Of a stretch of DNA of 64,000 nt, positions 23,255-33,755 are shown piece by piece; position 1 is the stretch's first letter, and every line of letters begins with the position of its first letter. Under the pieces are notes generated by a model that had not been told where the DNA came from, searched no databases, and worked only from the letters and a program-made list of their open reading frames with translations. The translations under genes and the position numbers were made by a program. The stretch covers positions 392,010 through 456,009 of the forward strand of contig BCIH01000003.1 in the NCBI GenBank assembly GCA_002897115.2. Direction: 5' to 3'. Source of the DNA: Prototheca cutis. Lineage: Eukaryota > Chlorophyta > Trebouxiophyceae > Chlorellales > Chlorellaceae.

Positions 23255-25388
23255 CTAGGCAGATGCCCCAGTGCTTTCTGCTCTCTTGCGAGCCCGGGCG
23301 ATTGCTTCGAGCAAGAGTGGAGCATCCAGGAAGTAAGCAGCCTCAGCGGCCGCTGCATCGCCGATGGGCTCGGTCCGCCTGCGCAGCGTTTTTTTGGGGC
23401 GCCCGAGCCAGTGGAACAAGATACTCAGTTAATGAGTCTGGTGACAGAGTCCCTGCAAGAAAACATACACCACACTCACTGCACGGCGTCGAGCCATATC
23501 CAAGCATGCAAAGCAGCCGCCCCTTGGCCCCACCTGAGTGCCGGCTGGAGGATCTGCGTCAGTGCTGGGTTCGGGGCGACATTGATGCTCGAGGTTACGG
23601 GCTCCCCGTTGTCACCCTCCTCAGTCGAATGGCTCAGCCGCTGACGCGCGAGTGCTTCTTTCCTCTGCTCGTGCTTGAGGGTCTCAAACAGCTTGGCGTA
23701 CCTGTTGTGACAGGAATGAATGGATGGATGAGTGTGGACTGATAGAACTGACCCCGAAACACCAGTCATTCATCTTCAACGCATTGGAATCCAAATACAT
23801 ATTTACAGTGCTCACGGGTGCTTGGGCTGCAGCAGCTTGGCGACCCAAGTACCAGGCTCCACATGCAGCCCGTCGGCCTGCATGGCCAGCAACTGTGCCC
23901 GCAGCTGGGACAGCTGTCCCACATCCAGCTCCAAAAACACCCGCCGCAGGGACCGACAGCCCTGCACATTGTTTGCACCGATTTGAGGAACAGTGGATGC
24001 ACATGGGAACTGATAGCAACCATCTGATGTGCATGGGCAAGCAGGACCATTGCTGATTGGACAGACCATGTCTGGCCATGGACTGCGCAAAAGTCTAGCC
24101 TCTCATCATGATCCCTCCCCATGCAGCTCATGCATCACCAAGCACACGTCCCAGGACACACATGCAGAGCGCGGAGGTGGGAATAGAAGCGATAGGCAGT
24201 GTAGTAGATGGTGATGGCCGGGAGCGGCGTCAGCTGCGTGGGAAAAATTTGCGGGGTGAGCGGGGTTCCATCGGGGAAAGGCTCAGCCTCTGTCATATAA
24301 ACCGAAGGCATGCTTGGATTCGCAACCACTCCAGATGGCAATATCCACCCAAGCAAGCTCATTCCTCACCAGGATCGGGAGCTGGGGTATGAGCGCCATT
24401 AGCCAGAGCACCATGCGGGTGCGGTGGAGCCCGGCACTCGAGGCTGTGAGCACCCGCAGCCGCCGCCTCACCAGACGCTCGGAGTACTCATCCTGTGTCA
24501 GTTGTGCGCGCGCGTGTGTGTGGAAAGGGGGCGCGTGCGCCTTGTGAGATCTGAGTTGTCTCATATGCTCTGCATGCTTCAGTCAGGGTTGTCCCAACAA
24601 CCATGGGAGGCAGACACTTCGTTAGGATCAGCCCTTGGGCAAAAGGGACTCACCGGAGCGGCAATGTCGAGGGTCAGCGGGGCCGTCGGAATGGCCTTGA
24701 GGAATGTCTCCTGTGGATCCTCGCGCGCTAGCACCGCCAGGGCCAGCCTGAAGGTGAGTCAAACCACGTGCATTCAATTTGACCAATCAATTGATTGGGG
24801 TGTTCTGTGAGCAACATTCCAGGCATGCTCCCATCAANGGAAGGTTCAGCCCTAGGGCCGACACCAAGCGGGTCAACCCAGTCCCGCTTCCCAAAATTGA
24901 AACACGCACACATACACACTCACTTGTATCCTCTGTTACGAAAGGTGCCTGGCTGAGCAGTTTCCAGCTTGTTCCACTCCTTGGCCAGCTTTCCTTGAAA
25001 CTGCAGAAGGAAGCGGGATCGAGGCTGTGGACTTTGAGGCTGGGACGGAATGCAAGAGCAACAGAGCCGGTCTCCCTTGTGNGCAGCTGTGTCTGGTTAT
25101 ATCACAGTTCACCAGGAGAATGATCTGCTGTCTCTGCCTGTGCCAGTCAGACTCTGACGCCCAGCACGCATCCCCCGCCCTGCACATTCAACAACGTAAT
25201 CTGGCGCGAACCTCACGAGGACCCCAACCCACCCTGAGCTTGAGTTGCTCGCCCAGCAGCTGGACCTTCTCTTCCAGATTCCTTCCCGTTCTCCATGATG
25301 GTGCGCGGGCTGCTGACTGCACGGTCTCAGTCGCGCATGGGTACCACAGCCAGTAGCTGCGGAAGATTGGGACCACAGCGGCCTTCAT
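23255..25388 (-). CDS. Mitochondrial K+-H+ exchange-related (Mit_KHE1-type) membrane protein
   Basis: The family is named from yeast work linking a member to mitochondrial K+/H+ exchange; its exact biochemistry is unsettled. The start MKAAVVPIFRSYWLWYP at 25388 matches the short N-terminal strand of the family and is preceded by an upstream frame with no homology. Following exons read FQGKLAKEWNKLETAQPGTFRNRGYK (about 25005-24928), LALAVLAREDPQETFLKAIP (about 24745-24655), RTRMVLWLMALIPQLPILVR (about 24490-24365) and LTPLPAITIYYTAYRFYSHLRAL (about 24235-24165). Two membrane segments lie in the last two of these. A conserved loop (GCRSLRRVFLEL) and a C-terminal helical part (LLLEAIARARKRAE) end at the TAG at 23255-23257. 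Family assignment rests on the order proline-rich membrane segment, YRxYSHxRA, then a helical tail. Exon ends are approximate. Confidence 0.65.
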
Positions 25389-25898
25389 CTTCTGCCGTCC
25401 TGCCGGCCAGGCCACGTGCCCCGAGCCCAACGCCAAGGGACTCCCAGGATGACAATGACGAAAGGTCCTTTGACACTACAGTTGTATAATGGGCAGTTCT
25501 GGAAGAATGCGCGACGCCCCGAGTGCCCCAGCACAGTCGCGAAAAGGCTCCAGACCGGGGGAGCCGGGGTGAAGCTGACTCTGCCCTTCTGGACCACTGA
25601 TCCAAAGGCCCACACTGGTTAGAGAAACATCGCACTCGAAACGATCATTTGATATAGCACAATGCAATGCTTCATGCACGGGTCGCATGGGGCCTCGGTG
25701 GCAATGGGATCTCGGGGTGGATCACCCAAAAGCATCTCCATGCACGGAGTGGCAGTCCCCCGTTGGCCCCGCAGACCACTTTCGAAATCGAGCACGCTCG
25801 CGACACGCAGGTACCCATTAGGATGCCGCAATGCAACTCTGCATTGTGGTGCATTTTCGAGCAATGAACCAGCAGATAGGGGCTGATAACTGAACTAT
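25389..25898. promoter_or_regulatory. Divergent intergenic region, Mit_KHE1-like (-) / PGP synthase (+)
   Basis: The two genes start at the two ends of this roughly 510-base segment, so it should hold both promoters. Open frames cross it on both strands, including a basic, presequence-like minus frame from 25635. None joins the genes in a convincing way. Confidence 0.4.
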
Positions 25899-27164
25899 AT
25901 GCCTGGAACCATGGCTTCCGGCCCCCCCGTCCGCCTGCCGGTGAGCTCCCCGGTTGCCACCATGGCATTGGGTGCGGGCCCCTTCCGACCGCAGCTGCAT
26001 CCAGGGCCCGGACATTTTTATGGATTGACATTGCGTCGGCCTTCCGATTCAAGGCGTGGACACTGGAGGCCCGTGGAGCCCGCGCAATGCCAGGGATCCC
26101 AGCAACCGGGGGCGCCCCACCTGCCGGGGGTGTCCCGCTCTCCAGCTCAGGTGCGGGAGCCTTACACGCCCACGGTGGCTGGAAGCGCACCACATGCAGC
26201 GTATCACTGTCGTTGATCTTTGCCTTGTACGCGCATCCAGCGCATTGTGGCACTCCAACTGCGTCAACCCTTTCCCGCCATGATGCCTGAAGGCCCAGGG
26301 CGAGCCGGGCTCTCGGCCCCGGTCACCCCCCGAGCCATCGGCGGCGCGCATCTGGACGCTGCCCACCGTGCTGACGCTGGCCCGCGTGGCCGCGGTGCCG
26401 GCGTTTGCCTGGCTCTGGCACTGGCCCACGGCATGGGCGCCTCGCACCACCACCTCTGTCTTCTTGGCCGCGGCCGTCACCGACTTTCTAGATGGCTACC
26501 TGGCCCGCAAGCTGGTACGTGTTTTCTCGTTTGCCTGCTTTGGATTTATGAGCGTGTGGTGGGTGTGGGGTTACATGAAGTTCCCGGAAAGCAGGGACTA
26601 TGTGCCAGGTCCACCGGGTCGGCTTCCTTAGAGACAGACCTTTCGTCGACACAATCTTCATCCCTCCTCGACCCCCTCTCCCTTCAAACATAACCACTAT
26701 CACCACAGCGCCTGACTTCGACATTTGGCGCATTTCTGGATCCCGTGGCAGACAAACTGATGGTGGGTGCGGCGCTGGTGCTGCTGGCAGCCGCGCCGCC
26801 TCGGGCGGGTGCGCTGGCGGCGCACCCCTGGGCCGGCGCCGCGGTTTCCTTGGCCGCCGCGACCATCATCTCACGCGAGCTCGCCATGTCGGCGCTGCGT
26901 GAATGGGCCGCCGGCGCCGGACCCCGGGCTCGAGCCGCCGTGGCTGTTGGGTTTGCGGGGAAGCTGAAGACCACCGCCCAGCTCGCGTCCCTGACGGCGC
27001 TCTGTGCAGCGCGCGACGCCGCGCTGCCACCTGGCACCGCGGCGACGCTGTGCAACGTCGGCGTGGGACTGCTGGCGGTGGCCACGGTGCTGACCCTGTG
27101 GTCGCTGGTCGAATACTTTGCTGCACTCTGGCCCTACATGTCGGGCCAAAAGCCCTGCGCCTAG
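25899..27164 (+). CDS. PGPS1: Phosphatidylglycerophosphate synthase with organelle transit peptide
   Basis: This enzyme joins CDP-diacylglycerol and glycerol-3-phosphate to phosphatidylglycerophosphate, the precursor of phosphatidylglycerol in plastids and of cardiolipin in mitochondria. Three exons keep frame: 25899-26150, 26299-26514 and 26709-27164, giving 307 residues. The first exon is rich in Ser, Pro, Arg and Ala and poor in acids, as expected of a transit peptide. The second starts the enzyme (IWTLPTVLTLARVAAVPAF). The CDP-alcohol phosphotransferase signature D-x2-DG-x2-AR-x8-G-x3-D-x3-D spans the exon 2-3 junction exactly (DFLDGYLARK, then FGAFLDPVADK). That confirms both the splice and likely activity. 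Several membrane helices follow, with ISRELAMSALREWAA in a cytosolic loop. The destination (plastid, mitochondrion or both) cannot be read with certainty. Confidence 0.93.
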
Positions 27165-27714
27165 CCGAGGCGACTGTGAAGGCCGTGTGCGTGACTGGCG
27201 TTCACGCTGGGACGCGGGCATTTTTTGATTAATCAATGACCGTGCACCCATCATCACAAAATCACCAAACCCTGCCAACCAGTTCTTCCCTCCATGGCTG
27301 AACAATCGATCCACGCGTGTATTGTGTGACCGACCTGTGCCACCAGCGATACAATGCCAGGCAGCAGCAGCACTGCCCTGGGGCTTCTCATGAGAGCTTT
27401 GGTAACAGGGCAGTGTTCTGACAGCAAGGGGTCACAGGCATGCCCGCTTGATGGCTGGGAGTGTTTTCCGGGACCACTCGCACCACCATTCATCCCTCAG
27501 CGGCTGCCGCTCAGGCGCCCTTGCGAGTGGGGTGGTCCTTGGGCACTGCGTCGGGCCTGCGAAGGCCGTGGGTGTCCAGTTGTGTCAATTCTCTGGAGTG
27601 GATGTTCAGCCAGTGCAGGGCGGATCTGAGCTCCACTGCTCATGCGGCCACACACCGCACCCGTGCGCACCCCGTTCCGATGAACAAGACCCACTACCGA
27701 TGCCGTCAACCCGC
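27165..27714. other. Convergent intergenic region, PGP synthase / PDAP1-like gene
   Basis: This should contain the two 3' UTRs. The 550 bases show no protein family match, RNA gene or repeat. Confidence 0.45.
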
Positions 27715-28771
27715 TCACCGCGCGTTGGAGTCGGAGGCCGGCGCGAATCGGTCAAACCCTTCGTCCTGGATGCGCTTTTGGCGGTCCGCCTCGCGCTTTT
27801 GGCGGATCAGCGCCAGCCGCTCCAAGTCAGCCTGGACCACCGCCGGGTCCACCTCGTCCTCCACCCTGCACGGGTAGGGGTACGACGTGAGTGTGCTTGT
27901 TTGTGTGTGCACGTGCCGTGGTGTGTATTTGCATGCATCAGGCGAAAGGATTTGAGTCGGGAGCCGTAGACACAATCAATCAGGTCGATGGCAGCCCTGG
28001 GAAGAACGCGACGAGGTGCGTGGTTCCGGCGAGCAAGACTGCCCACCTCAGCACGAACATCCGCCTATCGATCGTTCCCCGGCCACACACCACACACGAC
28101 GCACTTCTTCCGGGGCTTACTGCCGTAATCAATCTCTGGCTCGCTGTCTGCACGGCATGAGGTATCGATCAGGCTGTGGTAAGTGCGGACCTGCAAATTG
28201 GTCCATAGGGTGCCAGGCCGGCACGTCAAAACCAACAGATTCCCTGCCCACTCACCGCTGCTGCTGCTGCTTCCACTCTCATCCTCCTCGTCACTGGATC
28301 CCGGGGGCAGCTCCCCAGCACGTGCATTCTGGGTATCACGAAATGTGAGGTGTTCAGCCATCATAACACCGTGGCTCCTCGCGCGGCTGATCCACCCACC
28401 ATGCCCCAAATGCACGGCTGCGTACCTGGCGCATCTGCGGGACCTCGTCATCGCTGTCCTCATCCTCGCTGTCACTCGGTGGCAGCCTGCCCACGTTGGC
28501 CGACTGGCCCCCTGCGTCACGGGGTTGCAGGCCTGGTCGGTCAGCCACCCCAATGAGAACAACACCTCGTCCGACGACGGACGCCGCGCCAGGACNCTGC
28601 CGCATCTCACTGCAAATGGTCTTTCACTTCATTTCACGTATTCGGAATGACGACGCACGCATCCGGAAGCCCCTGCGTACTCTCGGGCCGGTACTCAAAC
28701 CCGTTTTCCTCCTCCTGAGCAGCACCGCCCCGAGACCGGCCTCCCCGGCCCCTGCCCTTGCCTCGAGCCAT
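27715..28771 (-). CDS. PDAP1-like (28-kDa heat- and acid-stable) phosphoprotein
   Basis: PDAP1/PP28 proteins are small, highly charged and largely disordered; mammalian ones are casein kinase 2 substrates, and the function in algae is unknown. The start at 28771 gives the typical basic, glycine-rich leader MARGKGRGRGGRSRGG. Acidic serine-rich exons follow (SDSEDEDSDDEVPQ near 28450; SSDEEDESGSSSSSGEW near 28270). Next come SEPEIDYGSKPRKK (about 28110) and GAAIDLID (about 27990), which fits the short conserved core of the family. The last exon (about 27866-27715) holds the conserved helix QADLERLALIRQKREADRQK and ends with TGA at 27715. Order and composition match the family well, though much of the sequence is low complexity. 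Confidence 0.75.
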
Positions 28772-29698
28772 GATACCAATCCCTGTACCAATTATTGCAG
28801 TTTCAGATTGGTACCGAAGACCGAGAGTGCTGTCAGCAGGTCCCAGGTCGACCATCACCTCCGAACTGCGACTGACCAGGGCGCCCATGTGGGCCCTGTT
28901 TTTTTTCCAGAGGCCCCTCCTGGCCCTGGATGTGGCCCTGCCTAGTGTGCTGGCATTTCGATGCTGGCATCAGGCCCTTGCTCACGCGCCCTTCTGTCAG
29001 TTGAACATTCAGTTGGGTCAATTGCGCACCGAGTACGGCCAGCTTGCTGCTTGCAACCCTCGGGGCACCCGTCGTCCAGCAGCCTCAGCGGCCATCGGGG
29101 GTGCTTGATGTTCTCTCCTCAAGTTCAGGCCCAGTAATGGTCAGTTGTTTGGTCTTTATGAAGATAGATGATCCTTGAAGAGGTGAGATCTCATTCCCCA
29201 AGCTGGTATGCCAACATGAGCAAGCCTCCGCTCAGCGGTCACAGTGCGCATGGGCTTCCGAGACCTCTGGTGCAAACACAGCGCTGTCTGCTAACAGGAA
29301 GCACGTCTGACTGACCTTGACTAGAAATAAAGCCATTGGCTGAAAAATAATGCGTGCTGCAACGTTGTAGAGGATTACGCGGAGGACAATTGCTGTCCGG
29401 AAGCAGGTGGGTGCCCACCCAGTTGTCATCCATTTCCAATGAGTTGCGCCCTTCTCGTGATCCCTGTCCCAGGGCTTCCAGGGCCCTCCGGCGGAGTGTG
29501 TTCGCACGCATGCTTCAGCACGGTTTGCTGCTCCCAGACAGCATTCCTCGGACTTGTTATATCCACACAGAGTGTAAACGGTATGTTCTGTTGTTGCCGA
29601 CTCAACGTTTGCTAACGGAAATTGCTCGAGTTATCGACCAGCCAGGAGCTGGCTCGTGGGGAGCGGGGTTTTCCTGTCATCCCCGCGGACTGAGCGCC
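28772..29698. promoter_or_regulatory. Divergent intergenic region, PDAP1-like (-) / CCCH zinc finger (+)
   Basis: About 930 bases lie between two genes that point away from each other. Short open frames occur on both strands (for example 29239-29511, -), but none shows family similarity. Promoters and 5' UTRs are the likely content. Confidence 0.4.
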
Positions 29699-32441
29699 AT
29701 GGCAGATGTGCTGTCTTCCCAGCTACATGTCCCCGTGGAGGAGGTGCGCTTGGTGTTGCGGGCATCCTTCTGGAAGATCGAGGCGCACAACCTGGCAGTC
29801 GGCGAGCGCCGCCCAGGCATAGCATCCCCTGCGAGGGCAGGGCGCCCGGCTCGGCTGCGGCGCCTGGTGCTCCGCTCGCTCCGACATGTTTGTGTTTCAT
29901 TCACATGTACAATGGTCGAAAGTGATTGTTCCATGCTCATCCCAGCCTCCCGCCGGTCCCCCTCCGCCCAGGCTCCCGTTGGGCACCAGCGTGCCTCATT
30001 CGGAAGGGCCAGCTCCGCCGAGGAGATGCTGAGCCATGTCCTTAATGCGCCCGAGTACTCCACGGATGAATTCCGCATGTTCCATTTCAAGGTGCGCGTG
30101 GGATCGGGTGGTGCTCATGGCTGGGGCGGGGGCTGAAGCCCGGGATGGCGAGTGGGATGCCCATGTCGCTCAAGCGAGTATCACAGGCGACGGGCTGGTG
30201 GGCCTTGGGCGGAATGTCTTGTGGCTTCCGGGCTGCCTTGAGATCGGGGAAGCGTGCGCGCGCTGCATAGGTTTGCCTAGGTGGCCGCTGGTGTTGGTGC
30301 GCGAGCAAGGGGTGTGGGACCAGTTTGGTTCCCTGCACCAGTTCCTGTACAAGCTTGTCTACTCATCGTGACGCGCGCACACACACACACACAAACGCAC
30401 ACAAACGCAACAAATTCCCTTGCCTACACCTGCGCAGGTGGAGCGGTGCACCAAGCGCTGCGTGCACGACTGGCGTGCCTGCCCCTTCGCACACCCCACG
30501 GAGAATGCTCGGCGGCGTGACCCCCGCGTCATGCAGTACCTCCCCGTCCCCTGCCCCGAATACAAGCGTGGGATCTGCCTGCGCGGTGACGCCTGCACTT
30601 TTGCCCATGGTGTCTACGAGTGCTGGCTGCACCCCGCCAAGTATCGGACACAGCTGTGCAAGGAGGGTCCCGCCTGCCGCCGACCCGTCTGCTTCTTTGC
30701 CCACGCGCTGCCCGATCTTCGCCAGCCCACTCACGTCCCGTGCTTTGATGGGTCGGCTCAAGTGCCGCAGGGCCAGGTGGGCGGGCATGGTAACGGCGTG
30801 GCGGGAGCCGTCCGTGGCGTCGGGCCTGATGCCGATGTGGAGGCGGAGGTTGAGAGTGCCGGCAGCGGCTTGGCCTCGCCCACTCAGCCTGGTGGCGGTG
30901 GGGCCGGCAAGCCCATCGCAGGCCTGGAAAGCAGCCCTGCCAGCGCAACGGCGGTGGGCATGGCGGCTGGCACGCCCCCGCACCCTGGCGCCCCGCCCAA
31001 CGTGCGGGAGCAGCAGCAGCAGCAGGTGACGCGGTCGCCGCTGGTTGCGGCTCCTCCGACGCCCGAGCCCGGCAGCCGGTACTCGTCGCCGCCCCCCGTG
31101 ACCCCCGGAAGGGCGTCTGGGGTCACGGCCGAGCCTGCCGCCCCCCGCACGCCCCTGCGCGCAGGCTCCCTGGGTCTGGAAGGGCCGAACGCACCGAGGA
31201 TGAGTAATGCCGTTGCACGGAAGCTGGGCCTGGTTCCGCAGCGCAGCGGGCGCGATGCTGGCGTGGGTCGGACTGGGACCTTTTTCCCGAATGGAGCGCC
31301 AGGGTCGCAGGCTGCAGCGGCGGCCGCAGCAGCAGCCGCCGCAGCCGCTGCGGCGGGGTCCAAGGCCGCCGTGCTGGGGTACGCGCCCAATGTCTCTGGT
31401 GCACCGCCGCAGCTGCTGCGTGGGAGCAGCCTGCCTGTGCTGCCCACGCAGGCTCAGGGGCGTGCAGTGGGGTCCTTTGGTGCCGCCAACGGCGGCGTAC
31501 GGCTGGGCGGCGGCACGATCCCCGCGGCCTATGCCCCCGCACCCGGGACGATCAACCTGCAGCAGCAGCAAGCTGCGGCGGCTGCCGCCGCGTTTGGCGG
31601 GCTGCACCCGGCACTGCTGTCGCTCATGGCCGGCGCGAACCTGCCGCAGGGCGCCTTTGCCGATGATGGCGCGGCGCGGGCCGGCAGCTTTGATTCGGCC
31701 GACGGCGGCTGCACGCGGCTGGATGGGCCGCAGCTGTCGCTGATCTCCACAGGCAGCGCCGACGAAGACGCCGCTCTCGCTGCACTGATCTCGGGGCTGT
31801 CGGCTGCGGGCCTGGGTCATGGTGAAGGTGCCAATGACGGCGGGGTGTTGCCACCTCTTGGAGGAGGGCCACCGGCCGCCACCAACCCGTGGGCGGTGGT
31901 GTCGGGAAATGGGCAGGCGCAGGGGTATGCCCACTCCCAGTCTCAGTACAACCCTAACAACGGCAGCAACGGCTGGGGGTCGACGACGACGCCGGCGGGA
32001 ACGCCGCTGTTTGCGCGTGGGGCCTCGCAGCCACACTCGCCGTTTGCCGCCCAGCTCTACCCGGCCACCAGCGGCGGCTGGGACTCGGTGCCAAGCGCGG
32101 GCGGGGTGCGGGCCGGCGCCGACCAGCTCTGGGCGCCGGGCCTCACCTGCTTTGGCGACATGCCGTGCCTGCCCCCCGACGTAGGTTTTTGGTGGCGGTA
32201 ATATGATGATCTTGAGTGCCTTTTGTGTGTTGGGTGGGTCGGCACTGGGTGGTGGGGTGGGGTGGAGGCGGGGGGCCGCACTATGCAATACCTGGGCAGT
32301 GACGCGTCTTGCCGTTCATCCATGTGTTCGCTGCCCCGTTTTGCATCACCTGACGATCGCCAACCATTCCTCATGCAGCACGCAGTGAGTGGGGTGGGCG
32401 AACCAGCACCCATCAACTCCTGGCGCCACACGTCACTCTGA
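29699..32441 (+). CDS. Plant-type tandem CCCH zinc-finger (RR-TZF) protein
   Basis: Such proteins bind RNA, often in P-bodies and stress granules, and act in mRNA decay and signalling in plants. The arginine-rich lead-in YSTDEFRMFHFK ends the first exon (to 30089) and continues in exon 2 (from 30438) as VERCTKRCVHDWRACPFAH. The two fingers follow: CPEYKRGICLRGDACTFAH, then WLHPAKYRTQLCKEGPACRRPVCFFAH. The spacing is that of the plant tandem finger. The remaining roughly 450 residues are low complexity, with Gln and Pro runs, a polyalanine tract (about 31311-31360) and Gly-rich parts. A final exon (about 32378-32441) encodes HAVSGVGEPAPINSW and stops at 32441. The frame is open far upstream: ATG at 29699 gives the longer form and ATG at 29912 a shorter one starting just before the conserved block. 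No ankyrin repeats are seen. Confidence 0.88.
30370..30412. repeat. (CA)n tract in the zinc-finger gene intron
   Basis: CA repeats with CAAACG interruptions lie about 25 bases upstream of the exon 2 acceptor at 30437. Confidence 0.85.
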
Positions 32442-33755
32442 GAGCAAGCTCATGGTGTTTTGGGGCGATTGATGANGTGTGTCCCTCAACCTCATCCCCC
32501 GCACCCCATGCTTTCATCGAATCGCCTTTCATTTGCCTTTCCAGCAGCGTTCCGGCGTCACTCCTGCTTGTGGTGCAGTGAAGAGGGGCGGTGAGAGGGG
32601 AGAGTGCAACCCCCCCCCNGCCACCTGTACGCCGCTTGAGGCTGCACGGCGGCTGGTTTTGCCTGTGATTCCGTTCTAGAGCCACATTGGCTGGGTCGCG
32701 TCGCCCCACCCGCAACCGAACCCTTATGCCCGATGTATTGTTTGGAAGGGGGGGCACACCTCCCATTTCCACACGCCCGTCCCACTGCCGTTTGTCTGGC
32801 CGGCCGGCCGTCACCCACGGCTCGCTTCCTTGCTGCGGGCCAACCCAGCGAGCGCTGTGCCTCCTTGCCCTGTCGGCGCGGCTCCGAACGGGGAGGTGCC
32901 TGTCGCCCTTTCCTGTCGTTTCCGAGTGCTGGACATCGTATTTCCAAGCTTCCCTTCCCTCCCTTTTTGGGGGGCCGGTTTTGGAATGGGCCGGGTGCCT
33001 TGATTTCTCGATCATGCTGAAGACACCCCGCCCCCTATTCCCTAGGTTCTGTACTGCTTGACGAGCGGCAGAGCACTCCTTTGCCTTCCTTTTCTGAAGA
33101 CTGTTTGAGAGAGCACAGACTTCCACTCCCACCCCCAGCACCTTTGCTCTCTCATGCATGCACGTCGGTGTTGCAACCCGTCCTGTCGACGACTGGATGC
33201 ACCGCATGCGCTCGAGCACGGGCGGCTCCAGGTGGACCCGCGCCCTCCCTTCCATGGACGGATGCTGCTGGGCTCGCATGCGGGTTCCTCCGACTTTGCG
33301 CCACGTTTACTATGGATACTACCTGACGGTGCCGTCATCGACTTTGAGGCAGCTTCCCATGCCCCGCTCTGATTTCATACATTCCGTCCCCAAAACAACC
33401 TTTCATGTCCTATGCACGCGGCAAGCGTGCCTGCCTGGTCGCGCAGGGAAGGAGGATGGCAGTGCAAGTTGTGCATCCAGACCCCGGAGCATATCATCTT
33501 GCACGCCACCCTCCTCCCTGTCCCCAAGCGCTTGTCGGCCGCTCCTTTTCATTTGCGCATCTTTCTTCTTCAGACGCAGCTTGGCTTACATTCTGAAAGA
33601 CCGACCAGAGCATTCATGGCAGTCCAGGAGGCAGCAGCGTGGATTGGCAAAGAGACTTTCTTGGGGGGAGCCCTGTGTGTGATGTGGGCTGCTGCCAACA
33701 ATCGCACGTCCAGGATGACGAAATCCGGCATCCACCCACAACGGCACCTTGTCCC
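32442..33755. other. Long convergent intergenic region, zinc-finger gene / TASH3-like gene
   Basis: About 1.3 kb between two 3' ends. It contains C- and G-rich stretches and two isolated N. Open frames occur on both strands but show no domain or codon pattern I can support. A long 3' UTR on one or both sides is the simplest reading. Confidence 0.4.

Noticed and set aside
25672..26253. A 193-codon minus frame across the PGP synthase first exon
   Set aside because: The + strand first exon splices in phase to the enzyme and has transit-peptide composition. The minus frame has no family similarity.
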